Assembly (NCBI GenBank): GCA_964353405.1
Contig: CAYGWJ010000362.1
Span: 1 to 24,244 of the forward strand
Length of the DNA stretch: 24,244 nucleotides
From: JBGLNJ01 sp964353405
Lineage (GTDB): Bacteria > Chloroflexota > Anaerolineae > Fen-1058
Reading direction: 5' to 3'
Shown here: positions 1-8,842 of the stretch, one piece after another
Layout of the letters: every line of letters begins with the position of its first letter
How positions within the stretch are numbered: position 1 is the first letter of the stretch
The notes under the pieces: generated by a model
Databases searched by the model: none
The model's input: only the letters and a program-made list of their open reading frames with translations
Told to the model about the DNA's origin: nothing
Translations under genes and position numbers: made by a program

Positions 1-17
1 GGGACAAGCTTGGGCAC
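1..17 (-). CDS. Start of a further operon gene, cut by the window edge
   Basis: After the AAA ATPase stop codon the minus strand shows GAGGAG, nine bases, then GTG followed by codons for P-K-L-V as far as the edge. The ribosome-binding site overlaps the end of the ATPase gene, which is typical of a coupled operon gene. Only five codons are visible, so no family can be assigned. RecF-like ATPases of this kind are often followed by a DUF4276/TOPRIM-like partner, which would be one guess. Confidence 0.4.
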
Positions 18-23
18 GGCGGC

Positions 24-1187
24 TCACTCCTCGGCGGAAACTGACGCCGGGCGCAGTCCTTCGATGCGATGGAGCTCGCCCGCCGTAAAAAGACCCTCGC
101 GGATAGAGGCTAACTGCGATTCAGCGATAGGCGCGATAACAGTTGTGCCATTTTCTTTGCGCTCGACTGCTCTGAGCGTCTCGACATTGAACCGTGTAAC
201 AAGATCGGGACTTTGGGTGGTGACAAGCACCTGCGTGCGCAGTCCAGCTTCCTGTAGCGCCTCCGCCAATACCGCTGCTGCACCAGGATGGATGGACGCC
301 TCGGGTTCGTCGAAACCCACCAGAGTCGGCGATTGCTCTTGATAGGCCGCCAACAGAATCCCCAGAGCGCGCAGCGTCCCATCCGACATGCCATCGGCCT
401 CAAAGCGCAACTCTGTGTGCCCCACAAAAGTTTCTTGAAAGACCAGCTTGAGCATGCGCCCGCGTCTTTTGAGGCTGACTTGATGAACACTGGGGACAAT
501 TTTGGCAAGCGCCTGAAGAACTCGCCCGTAACGCATTTCATCTTTCGAGAGCTGCCTGAGGACGCTGGCGGCGTTGCCTCCATCTGAGGCCAACTGAGCG
601 CCCGCATCCGGCTCCTGCCAGATTCTTAATGCCTGCGGCGTAACAGCATAGAATATCATGGATGTCAACGCGTGGTACATCGGAGCAAAGTATTCCAGGC
701 TCGACATCAACGGCAAGGCCAGGCGGTTTTCTGCCAGCCTGGGCTGCATGCCTTCCACCGATTGTTGCCATTTGCCATTGGCAACAGCAAAGCGGTGGAG
801 CGCCCGCTCAGGCGCAGTCGTCATCTCACAGCTTTCCTGCAGGGACAGCTTTTTGCGCCTTTCCTTCGTCTCGAATTTGACAAAGTAGGTTCCGGCAAAG
901 TCCCCAGGAGCGCGCGATTGGATATGCACTTCGATGCTGATGGTGACCGGACGCTGTCCAGTCTGCGTGAGCACCTGCTCAACGCCGCCTCTGCTTTGGA
1001 AAGCCTCTTGGGGTGACGCCGTGAGCGATTGCTGCAAAAAAGCTAGCGCGTCTACAAATGAACTCTTGCCGGAGCCGTTCGGGCCGACCAGCACCGTCAC
1101 CTTGTCCAAATCCACGGTGACGTTTTCCAGGCTGCGAAAGCCGCGCACGACGACTCTAGTGATGATCGCTTCCGAAAACTCGCTCAC
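24..1187 (-). CDS. RecF/SMC-like AAA ATPase (AAA_21 type)
   Basis: A 387-residue ATPase of the RecF/AAA_21 class, expected to bind ATP and probably DNA together with a partner effector. Walker A is GPNGSGKS at residues 35-42. The Walker B/signature stretch FDEPEASIHP lies near residue 292, followed by the switch segment TTQSPDL near 323. The start is the GTG whose last two bases lie in the stop codon of the upstream methylase (GTGA overlap), preceded by AGGAGGGG. A longer reading frame extends 20 codons upstream but would run into the methylase gene and lacks this signal. It is the third intact gene of the helicase-methylase-ATPase operon and is followed at once by another gene start. The context suggests a defence role, which is inference. 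ATPase identity is very likely; the partner is unknown. Confidence 0.9.
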   Translation of the reverse strand: MSEFSEAIITRVVVRGFRSLENVTVDLDKVTVLVGPNGSGKSSFVDALAFLQQSLTASPQEAFQSRGGVEQVLTQTGQRPVTISIEVHIQSRAPGDFAGTYFVKFETKERRKKLSLQESCEMTTAPERALHRFAVANGKWQQSVEGMQPRLAENRLALPLMSSLEYFAPMYHALTSMIFYAVTPQALRIWQEPDAGAQLASDGGNAASVLRQLSKDEMRYGRVLQALAKIVPSVHQVSLKRRGRMLKLVFQETFVGHTELRFEADGMSDGTLRALGILLAAYQEQSPTLVGFDEPEASIHPGAAAVLAEALQEAGLRTQVLVTTQSPDLVTRFNVETLRAVERKENGTTVIAPIAESQLASIREGLFTAGELHRIEGLRPASVSAEE

Positions 1188-3910
1188 CTTCCCCCTCCTG
1201 GCAATGCAGGTTGAGTTGCTTCCTGCACCGGCTTGCCTCGACCCCACGCCACCACAGCCTCCAACAATGTGCGCTCTTTGCTCTTGGGAGCGGCCATCTC
1301 AAGCACGGCCTGCGCCACCACCCACAAGAGTTCGTTTTGGCTCAAGCCGTGATCGCCCACGTAGGCTCTGAGCTTGGCCGTATCACCCGATGCCCACAGC
1401 CACATCAACCGGTGAAGCATGTCTATCAACGGCAAGCCGCCGCTGGGATGCGGCTCGCCCAGGTCGTCGCGCGTTCTCTCATCCCAGCGAGCAAGGCGCA
1501 CATCGCTGCCCCCCGCCTTGACGAGCAAGCCTCGCGGCCCACGCAACTCTTGCAGGTCCAAGCCGTAACCCTGGGAAAGCAAAATGCACTCGCCCACGGG
1601 TGCTTCTTCTGTGCTGAACAAGTTGCGATGAATCAGGTAATAGCGCGTCCACTCGTCCAGCCCTTCGGTGGAGCGGCCTTTCAGGATTTGGCCCAATGCA
1701 AAGTCGGCCACCATGCGCCGCACCTCGCGCAAGAATTCGCTCACGGTGAACGGCTTGCCGTCCAGACGCCGCACTTTATCGTAGGCGGAATAAGATTCCA
1801 GCGCCGGGCCGACGGCCGCCCATACAAAGTCTGGCCCGCTGATGCCAGTGTCCCAAAAATAGCGCAACCGCTCAGTGACGCGCTCCTGCATCGTCTTACG
1901 CACAGCGGCGTAACGACCTATGCCAGCGCCTTCTGATCGCTTGCGACATACCAGCCAGATGGACGAGGCCAGGGCTGCACTCTCTTGCGCTCTCATTCTG
2001 GCGCCCTGCTCGGTGTCTAGAGGCCAAGACGCAGTGACAGTGAATCCAGCTCGTATCATGGCTGTGACCAGGGTTTCCCAAGCGTCAGCCTCTTTATGCG
2101 CAAAGACAATCACCATACGGCCATCTGCAGAAAGTACTTCCCAGGCGTGACGAAAGGCTACAGCCATTCCTTTTTCGTACCAATAAGCTGTGTGTTCATC
2201 TGGTATGTCTGTATGTGGCAAACGTAGAGCAAGTTCCTCGCTCTTCTGTGTAGTGGGAGTGGCAAAGATATCTGGATACAGATCGCCTACAGTCCGGCGC
2301 AGCCAAATATAGAAGAAATCAGACAAGTCAGCGTATGGGATTGCATTGTAATAGGGCGGGTCAGTGACTACCAAATCAACATGTATTCCCTGAAAAGGTT
2401 CTGTGGCTGTCTGTCTGAGCAGAAAAGGTGAACTACCACCTGACCGATGTGCCTTCTCCAGTGTGCTCAACGAACTAAGCACCTGACTCAGACAAAGAGC
2501 ATAACCTCCTCTCCCTTCTGTACAGATTGACCCTTCCGCAAAATCCCATGTCATCGGCAAGGCGTATCTAACAAAGGTGTGTCCGATGGCTTCAACACTC
2601 AAAATCCAAGACAGCAGTGTGGAACTGAAGTCTGCCAGTCTGTCTAGCGTCATTGCCAAATATCCCGAAACCGCTTCTACCCATTCATCCCGATATACCA
2701 GACGCCGCATCTCGTCACGAGCTGCGCGAGTCCATTTGACAAGTGTGACCATGGACAGCAGTTGACGAGGAGTATAGATAGAAGCCCAAGTGTCCATTCC
2801 ATACAATTGCACAACCAATGTTCGAGGATTCTTTTCTTGCTTCTCAATGGGCAGGCCATAGGGAATCTGCGCCGCAGCTTCTGGCAATGGGCCAGCGGCG
2901 TCTCGAGCAGCCTCCTCGTCATATAAAGTGGGCAGGCGGTACTCTTTGCCATGTCCGGTGTCCACTACCACGCACGTCATACGCGCGCCCATCTTTCCCG
3001 TCTTTCCGCACTCTTTGGTGTACTCTGGTGTCAGGTTCACGCCGCACACCGGGCAGCGCGACTTGGCGCCAGCCATCGTCCCAGGCGGCACCTCGTCTTT
3101 GGGGTCGGGCGTCCAGATTTCAAAATTCACCCGATGTGCAGCCGGGTCAGGCACCAGGCGCAGCGCGCGGCGCTTGTCTTCTTTCTTGCACAGCCACAGC
3201 GTCTTGAGCAGCGGCACCTCAGCGCCGCACGCCGGGTCGGGGCAGGGCACGGTGCGCGCCCACAAGTAAGCCACGGTAGGCTGCTTGTTTATCGTCGGGT
3301 AATACGGACTCAACTCGGCGCGCGCTCGCTCCAAAACCCAGCTTCCCCAATACCGTACATGGGCTGCCAGATCGCCGTCCTGCTGGTCGAAAGGCATGAC
3401 AGATTGTGGATTCTCATCCGAAATCGGCAATCGAAAATCCGAAATCGGAAGCGGCCATTTCTTGCCCGCAAGTCGTTGTGGAAATTCGAGTGTACATTTC
3501 AGAATGAACCAGGCTACCGGGTTATAATCGTTGGCTACTACGTCGCAGCCCAGGCGCATGGCCTCTAGCGGGATTGCGCCTCCGCCGGCAAACATGTCCA
3601 ACACGCGCGGCGCGCGTCCACCAAAAGCTTGACGAATCTCTTTCCGGAAGAAATCAAGCGCCGGGCCATTTTCCGTGCCCCAGGCCGTGATGCTCTCAAT
3701 TTTTTCGCTCAACTCGGCGCGGCGCTGCTCATCGCCAGGGTCAGGCATCAGCGCGGCGATGAGGGCGGCGCGGCAAGCGGCCAGCGGCCGGCGCGCCGGC
3801 CAGATGTGCAGCGTGCTGATATGGCCGTGGCGCACGTTCTTTTCGTGTTTAGAATCTTGCGAAACCTTCTTGAGTGGAAAGGCTTCTTCAATCAAGCGAC
3901 GTTGAGTCAT
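1184..3910 (-). CDS. DUF1156-type adenine-specific DNA methylase with Zn-ribbon insert
   Basis: A 908-residue protein predicted to transfer a methyl group from S-adenosylmethionine to adenine N6 in DNA. It begins with a clear DUF1156 region (RRLIEEAFPLKKVS, then RHGHISTLHIWPARRPLAAC). The AdoMet motif DMFAGGG is at residues 105-111 and the catalytic DPPY at 517-520, followed by YNAIPYADLSDFFYIWLRR. Cysteines at 223, 228, 241, 286 and 289 look like a zinc ribbon between the two motifs, as known for this family (the COG1743 type). It starts 12 nt after the helicase stop and overlaps the AAA ATPase start. Residues 154-164 (PISDFRLPISD) come from a 21-nt direct repeat and look like an in-frame insertion. 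Methylases of this type are reported in defence loci, including, as I recall, BREX type 3. The recognition sequence cannot be read from the sequence. Confidence 0.93.
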   Translation of the reverse strand: MTQRRLIEEAFPLKKVSQDSKHEKNVRHGHISTLHIWPARRPLAACRAALIAALMPDPGDEQRRAELSEKIESITAWGTENGPALDFFRKEIRQAFGGRAPRVLDMFAGGGAIPLEAMRLGCDVVANDYNPVAWFILKCTLEFPQRLAGKKWPLPISDFRLPISDENPQSVMPFDQQDGDLAAHVRYWGSWVLERARAELSPYYPTINKQPTVAYLWARTVPCPDPACGAEVPLLKTLWLCKKEDKRRALRLVPDPAAHRVNFEIWTPDPKDEVPPGTMAGAKSRCPVCGVNLTPEYTKECGKTGKMGARMTCVVVDTGHGKEYRLPTLYDEEAARDAAGPLPEAAAQIPYGLPIEKQEKNPRTLVVQLYGMDTWASIYTPRQLLSMVTLVKWTRAARDEMRRLVYRDEWVEAVSGYLAMTLDRLADFSSTLLSWILSVEAIGHTFVRYALPMTWDFAEGSICTEGRGGYALCLSQVLSSLSTLEKAHRSGGSSPFLLRQTATEPFQGIHVDLVVTDPPYYNAIPYADLSDFFYIWLRRTVGDLYPDIFATPTTQKSEELALRLPHTDIPDEHTAYWYEKGMAVAFRHAWEVLSADGRMVIVFAHKEADAWETLVTAMIRAGFTVTASWPLDTEQGARMRAQESAALASSIWLVCRKRSEGAGIGRYAAVRKTMQERVTERLRYFWDTGISGPDFVWAAVGPALESYSAYDKVRRLDGKPFTVSEFLREVRRMVADFALGQILKGRSTEGLDEWTRYYLIHRNLFSTEEAPVGECILLSQGYGLDLQELRGPRGLLVKAGGSDVRLARWDERTRDDLGEPHPSGGLPLIDMLHRLMWLWASGDTAKLRAYVGDHGLSQNELLWVVAQAVLEMAAPKSKERTLLEAVVAWGRGKPVQEATQPALPGGGR
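3416..3448. repeat. 21-nt-period direct repeat inside the methylase gene
   Basis: The 12-mer atccgaaatcgg occurs at 3416-3427 and again at 3437-3448, a spacing of 21 nt, which is exactly seven codons. On the coding strand it yields PISDFRL followed by PISD. This kind of low-complexity 'ccgaaatc' repeat is usually intergenic, so it looks like a small repeat that has entered a coding region without breaking the frame. Confidence 0.75.
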
Positions 3911-3922
3911 TAAATATCCATC

Positions 3923-6900
3923 TCATCTTTCCGCTGCCGTCATTACATCTGTAGCATTGATGCGGACAGCGCCGGTCTGTCGGGCCAGCAAGCGGCCAAA
4001 GGGATCAGGCACGCGATACAGTTGCGGCACCGTATCGCAATTATATACCACATACAGCCAATAGCGGTCACGGTGGTTGGCAGCCTGCGCCCATTCGTTT
4101 TCCATCAGCTCGACGGGCCGCGTGCCGCTGCGTCCTTTCACTTCCACGTAGCGCATGGCGCCGTCGGCCCGCAATACCTTCAGGTCAAAGCCAGCCTTGA
4201 GGTGTGGTGCGGACACATCTTCAATCGCAGAACCTACGGCCTTTTCGCGGCGAATCACCTCGTCCAGCGCAACTTGCTCAGCTTGCACGTCACGGTGGCC
4301 CTCCGCCTCTCCCGAAGGGGGTGGCAAGGGCAACACCAACGCTTGAGCGTAGATGCTGACTGGCCCTAAACGCAATCGGTCTATCGAAGCATACAATGCC
4401 GCTTCCGCTTCTCGGCGGCGACGATCCAGACTTTCCATCTCAGCTTCACACTCGCGCAATTTTGTCCGCGCGGCCGGCACATCTTTTTCCACCGCTTCCT
4501 TCAACAACCGTCTGCGGTTAAAGAGTTCAGCTTGCCAGAGATTAAAGGCCACACGCACTTGTTCCAAACGCTGCGGCAAACGTTCTTCCTCAGTGTGCTG
4601 ACAAGTTTCCAATGTGGGTTGCCCGAGCGACTGAACCACAAAGGCTTCTACGGGAGCAGTTTCGCTCGCCATCTTTGACAGACTCGCTGACTCGGGGCCT
4701 TGTGGTCTATCGCCATGTTTCTGCGGATAAAGCGTTAGCAATAAATGCGCCGGCGCAAGCTCGCAACGGCCATCTTCATATCGGCGCACGCCCGTCATCT
4801 TTTCCTCGACGATCTCGGGCTCGAAGATGGTTGTCGCATCGGGCTGAACCGCGTCTCGCAGGACGACCGACTTGGAGAGATAAAAGATGTAAGGCTCTGT
4901 TGCCTCCGCGTCGAAAAAGGTTGCCCCACGCATGGCCTGAAGTTCATATTGCCCCAAAAATAGCTCGGTTATAGTGTCAAACGCTGTCTCACCAGGATGC
5001 AGATAGATAGCTTGAGGATCTCGGGCCAACTTGGGCATCGCACGCTCGCGCTTAAAGGTCAGGCGCAGCCGAATTTCCTCAGGGTAAGAATCGAGCGCTC
5101 GCTGCACACCGGACGGACACGGATCGAGCCAGAAAATGTCTTCAATGTCGCCCTTGATGCCAGCGCCAGCCAGGGGAGCCGCCAATTGAAAGAATCTGCG
5201 GACATAGGCTGGCATCATACGTTTCATTTCAGCGGATTCGCGTTGATGCTGCAAGGCCGTCAACAGCGCTCTCACCTGGCTAACTTCTACCTTGCGTGCC
5301 TGAGCCGCCAATAAGCTTTGCGTTTGTTCCTTATTCAACCGTTCGAACTCGCGCTTGGCTTGATCCTCTTTGCCCTCAATGACCGCTTCAAAAATCAACT
5401 CGGTAAGCGGCTTGCTGGTGAACTGCTGGCCGATAATGTCAAAGACTTTGTCGCTGCCCAATTCTCGACGAATGTTTTCCAGCTTGTCTAATAGTACCTT
5501 GAGGATACGGCCCTCGCGCGTATGTTGTGAGACCAGGTTGATCAATAGCACTTGGTGCGTCTGTTTGTAACGATGAACGCGGCCCATGCGCTGCTCAAGG
5601 CGAGCGGGGTTCCATGGGATATCATAGTTGATGAGCAGCCAGCAGAATTGTAGATTGATCCCTTCACCCGCCGCGTCGGTAGCTACCATGATGCGAGCGC
5701 CGTCTGGATCGCCAAAATCAGCTGCTTGCTTGGCGCGTTCCTTGTAATCCATGCCACCATGAATCTGGGCGATTTTGCCCGTCAAGCCACGGCCTTCGAG
5801 CCGTTCGATCAAAAAGCGCAGTGTGTCGCGGAACTCGGTAAAAATCAACACTTTGGTGTCGGGATACTCTTGGAGAGCCTGCCATAGCCTTTCGAATTTA
5901 CTTTCGCGCTTCTCGACGTGATAGAGGTGGTCTGCCAAACCAACTAACCGTTTGACCTCTTCCCACTCTTTGCGCAGTTCTTGTAACGTACGAGCATCCG
6001 TCGCAGACTCTGCTTCCTCATCCTGGCGCTCGGCCTCTTCTAGTCCGTTCTCGGTCTCTTCCTCATCGCCGGTCTTGACATCGCGCACGTCTCGAACTGG
6101 CAACTGGCTCTGGCGGGCTTCGAGGTCTTGTTCGCTCAACAGCCCAGCTTCCATCTCTTGTATCGTCTGGCGTAGCTTTTGCTCACGCCGGTTCAGAGAT
6201 TCGAACAACGCCAGGGTAGATGAAGCCAGCCGGCGTTGTAGAACACTCATCGCCAGACCAGCCGCAGAGCGGTTGCGTAGCCGCGCCCGATCATAGTGAA
6301 CCTGGCAGTATAGGGTCGTCTGATCGTAGAGGTCTTGCTCCAGACCTGACCCTTGCGTAAGCGGGTACTCTACCGTGTTGCTGTCACGTGGCGGAAGGAT
6401 AGGGACTCCGTCAAAGTCAACCATCTCTTCTTTCATGCGCCGCAACAAATAGTGCCGCTTTTGCGTGCTGCCCAGTCGCCTGAAGGCTTCAGGCGTAGAA
6501 AACAGATCCGGTTCTAGCAACCGCCATAGCAGATAATAGGGATCATCTTTGCCCATATGAGGTGTGGCGGTCATCAACAGCAGATGCCGCGCCTGGCGGG
6601 CGATGATCTCGGCTATTTCATAGCGATTCGTCTTCTCAATGGTCAGGTCAGCATTCCGGCGAGCCGAGAGCTTGTGCGCTTCATCAAAAATCACCAGGTC
6701 ATATGGTGGAGCTTGCACATACGCAGCCCGCGCCTTGTCATGCCATAATGTATCCACGCTAATGATCGCCAAATCGTTGCGTGGATCAGCGAAGGGCTTG
6801 TTATCATCGCTAAAGTCTGAACCGGAGAGAATTCGAAAACGCAGGCGGAAGAGGATACGCAATTCACGTTCCCAGTTACCCACCAGCCCGGCTGGTGGGA

Positions 6901-7996
6901 CTACAAGCACTCGGCGCACCAGCCTACGCAGCAGCATTTCGCGGATCACAAGACCAGCCATGATGGTCTTGCCGGCTCCAGCGTCGTCCGCCAACAAGAA
7001 ACGCAGGCGTGGCATGTCCAGCATACCCGGTTCTTCTACAGGATGATCAGGCGTCGCGGGGACACCATATACTGCCGCCAATTGGTGCGGCAGTAAATCA
7101 ATCAAAGACGTTTCTGTGGCAAACAGGGAGTTGAAAAGATACGCATGTCGCAGACGATAGGCCTCTGCCACCAGCGAAACGACCTGAGGCTCAGCCCGAA
7201 AAGCAGTGGATTCATCGGCAAGTATCTCAAAGCGGCTTTCGAGTTCTGCCAGCGAAAAAGGTTGACGGTCAACTGCACCTGTCTGGGCATGTTTGAAACT
7301 CAAGAATGCGACTTGACCATATATTTCGACAGATTGGACTAGCCTCTCTTGGCCCATGCGGCGATCAAACAATCTTGCGCCGGGGATCAGTCTCGACAGC
7401 AAAGAGGTAGACTTGGTTTCCTGCTGTCCAGATATCTGGTCTTGTGTCACCGCCTCTCTAAGATCGAGCAGAACCAAAGGCGCAAGGAACGCGAAAAGTT
7501 CTGGATCTCTTCTTCGATAGGCGGCGAGGAGCACTTGTGCGCCTGGCGTCGGCAGTTCAACAGTGACCTTTACACTGCTCTTCTTTATCAACGTAATCCG
7601 AACAGTACTGGGCGCACTATTCGCGAAAGCGGGCAGCGCACTCTGTAGCCATCGCTTCTCCTTCGCGCCAAACTGCTCCAACTCCATCTCGAAAGTCAGA
7701 TCAAGAGCCGATGTTGGGCCAAGTGACGCTGGTACATTATCATACCGACGCAATACCCAGGGCCGCTGCTTGTATTTTCTCAGTGCCTTCTCACCCCAAT
7801 GCTCATTGTCTGCGCGTTGATGGCAGTTTGCACATAGGCATACAAGATTTTCGGCCTGGTGCTCTTTCGATTTGTGCCAGGCCACAATGTGTGCCCGCTC
7901 CAGCGGACAGGACTCGCCACAAACAGCGCAGCGATGCCCAGATTCAACTAGAACCTGTCGTTCGATTTCGGCGGGTATAGGGGGTCTTTCGAGCAT
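3923..7996 (-). CDS. HNH-SNF2 helicase-DUF3883 fusion protein
   Basis: A 1357-residue multidomain protein, probably the DNA-translocating and nucleolytic core of the operon. An HNH domain fills residues 1-70: C23/C26, H36, N50 and C55-x2-C58-H59. Residues about 90-320 form a linker region. The SF2/SNF2 helicase follows: DDAGAGKTI (337-345), FDEAH (437-441), MTATPH, then the second lobe with VLIFTEFRDT and RLEQRMGRVHRYKQ. A very acidic, coiled insert lies between the lobes. Near the C terminus a DUF3883 region carries RYVEVKGRSG, an E-x-K arrangement typical of restriction-nuclease-like folds. I chose the ATG at 7996 because AAAGGTG precedes it and MLERPPIPAEIERQVL is a typical HNH start; an ATG 14 codons upstream is possible. 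It heads the operon. It resembles the SNF2-type BREX helicase (BrxHII) or DISARM DrmD, by inference. Confidence 0.9.
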   Translation of the reverse strand: MLERPPIPAEIERQVLVESGHRCAVCGESCPLERAHIVAWHKSKEHQAENLVCLCANCHQRADNEHWGEKALRKYKQRPWVLRRYDNVPASLGPTSALDLTFEMELEQFGAKEKRWLQSALPAFANSAPSTVRITLIKKSSVKVTVELPTPGAQVLLAAYRRRDPELFAFLAPLVLLDLREAVTQDQISGQQETKSTSLLSRLIPGARLFDRRMGQERLVQSVEIYGQVAFLSFKHAQTGAVDRQPFSLAELESRFEILADESTAFRAEPQVVSLVAEAYRLRHAYLFNSLFATETSLIDLLPHQLAAVYGVPATPDHPVEEPGMLDMPRLRFLLADDAGAGKTIMAGLVIREMLLRRLVRRVLVVPPAGLVGNWERELRILFRLRFRILSGSDFSDDNKPFADPRNDLAIISVDTLWHDKARAAYVQAPPYDLVIFDEAHKLSARRNADLTIEKTNRYEIAEIIARQARHLLLMTATPHMGKDDPYYLLWRLLEPDLFSTPEAFRRLGSTQKRHYLLRRMKEEMVDFDGVPILPPRDSNTVEYPLTQGSGLEQDLYDQTTLYCQVHYDRARLRNRSAAGLAMSVLQRRLASSTLALFESLNRREQKLRQTIQEMEAGLLSEQDLEARQSQLPVRDVRDVKTGDEEETENGLEEAERQDEEAESATDARTLQELRKEWEEVKRLVGLADHLYHVEKRESKFERLWQALQEYPDTKVLIFTEFRDTLRFLIERLEGRGLTGKIAQIHGGMDYKERAKQAADFGDPDGARIMVATDAAGEGINLQFCWLLINYDIPWNPARLEQRMGRVHRYKQTHQVLLINLVSQHTREGRILKVLLDKLENIRRELGSDKVFDIIGQQFTSKPLTELIFEAVIEGKEDQAKREFERLNKEQTQSLLAAQARKVEVSQVRALLTALQHQRESAEMKRMMPAYVRRFFQLAAPLAGAGIKGDIEDIFWLDPCPSGVQRALDSYPEEIRLRLTFKRERAMPKLARDPQAIYLHPGETAFDTITELFLGQYELQAMRGATFFDAEATEPYIFYLSKSVVLRDAVQPDATTIFEPEIVEEKMTGVRRYEDGRCELAPAHLLLTLYPQKHGDRPQGPESASLSKMASETAPVEAFVVQSLGQPTLETCQHTEEERLPQRLEQVRVAFNLWQAELFNRRRLLKEAVEKDVPAARTKLRECEAEMESLDRRRREAEAALYASIDRLRLGPVSIYAQALVLPLPPPSGEAEGHRDVQAEQVALDEVIRREKAVGSAIEDVSAPHLKAGFDLKVLRADGAMRYVEVKGRSGTRPVELMENEWAQAANHRDRYWLYVVYNCDTVPQLYRVPDPFGRLLARQTGAVRINATDVMTAAER

Positions 7997-8059
7997 TGCA
8001 GGCACCTTTGCATGGTATGGCGAGAACGGATGAGGCAAGCCCCAACTCTAGCCTGTATT

Positions 8060-8491
8060 CTATTGTATCACCACGCATGGAATTTGGGTACTAATTCCGC
8101 TTGTTTCCCCGTGTTGCCATATTCGCTTAACACCCGACACCGATTCACGTCAGCCGATCAACTGCATATTGCGCTACAACCGGATGCAGGTGATACCGGT
8201 GATTTTCCGCTCGGTCAGCCAGCACGCTCGCCTCTTGCGCGGCGGGCGCGACGCCGAGCGGGTGCAGTTGCAGCGCCACGCGCACGTTCGCGAAATCTGC
8301 GCCCTCGCGGACTTGGCAATTCGAGTCGTCGTGGCACGCGGCGGCCTATTCGCAATCGGTCTGCAGCGGGCTGGAGAATGCCGCGCGCCGTTCGCCGTCC
8401 AAAACGCGCGTATCGGCGGCGAACGGCGCCAGTCACGTCAAGGTCAGGCTATAGTTGGACTTGCGTTCCTTGTAGCTTTCTTGGGATGGTC
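8060..8491. repeat. Direct repeat copy 1 (432 bp)
   Basis: This segment begins ctattgtatcacca and ends cttgggatggtc, and it is repeated in the same orientation at 12914-13330 with about 85-90% identity by eye. The copies differ by only two visible indels, of 3 and 18 nt, both multiples of three. In one minus-strand frame the two copies give similar peptides (for example NHRYHLHPVVAQYAVDRL in both), so this may be a decayed gene fragment. I do not recognise the protein. A GC-rich inverted repeat, gcgccgttcgccg with cggcgaacggcgc, lies near 8391-8436. The copy sits between the helicase start and the pglZ debris. Confidence 0.85.
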
Positions 8492-8531
8492 ACGTCCCGC
8501 TGGGCGTCTGGGAGGATATTGACGCGGAAAT

Positions 8532-8569
8532 GCAGCGCCGGACGGATGAGAGTGCCGACCACGTTCCGC
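8532..8569. repeat. 38-nt repeat shared with 14070-14107 (copy A)
   Basis: The segment gcagcgccggacggatgag... to ...accacgttccgc occurs here and at 14070-14107 with two mismatches. It corresponds to the VVGTLIRPAL region of an MNT nucleotidyltransferase on the minus strand, so it reflects two relics of one gene family. Confidence 0.8.
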
Positions 8570-8680
8570 TGGCGAGCCACTTTCGGGCGTGACAAGAATA
8601 ATGTCTTTGGGCACGGCAATGTCATGCAAAAGGCGTTGGAATTGCCAACTATCACCGATTGTTGTGTGCACGGAAAGGTT
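8532..8680 (-). pseudogene. MNT-type nucleotidyltransferase remnant A
   Basis: On the minus strand the frame reads QRLLHDIAVPKDIILVTPE and then, after a +1 shift, VARQRNVVGTLIRPAL. Together these match the C-terminal part of MNT-type nucleotidyltransferases, whose usual order is a PKD-I-VTPEE segment followed by VGTLIRPALREGxVLY. The frameshift lies at GAAAGTG, where GAAGAAGTG would restore the expected glutamates. The sequence departs from the family straight after RPAL. These proteins normally act as antitoxins with HEPN partners, and no HEPN gene is visible here. The same 38-base core recurs at 14070-14107. Confidence 0.6.
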
Positions 8681-8689
8681 GTCAGGGGA

Positions 8690-8842
8690 AACGGACTGAT
8701 GAGCAGTGGCGCCGTCGAAAGTGGCTGCAAACAGATTGTGACGCAACGCCTCAAAAAGCCGGGAGCGCAATGGGATGTGGAGGGCGCCGTCCAAACGGCC
8801 AAAGCCCGCGCCGGCTTGAGCAAAGACTTTGAACGGATCTAG
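8690..8842 (+). mobile_element. Transposase C-terminal remnant (ISKra4-like)
   Basis: The plus strand encodes SGAVESGCKQIVTQRLKK and then GAQWDVEGAVQTAKARAG, ending at a stop at 8840-8842. This is the C-terminal signature of IS transposases with an S/G-G-x-V-E-S-x-C-K-x-x-x-x-QRLK motif. I associate it with the ISKra4 group, but the family call is from memory. Only about 50 codons remain: no N-terminal part and no inverted repeats are visible. Its 3' end abuts or overlaps the point where pglZ stops resembling PglZ, so an insertion followed by deletion probably truncated pglZ. Confidence 0.65.

Noticed and set aside
1211..1936. A 241-codon plus-strand open frame
   Set aside because: Antisense shadow of the well-supported DUF1156 methylase.
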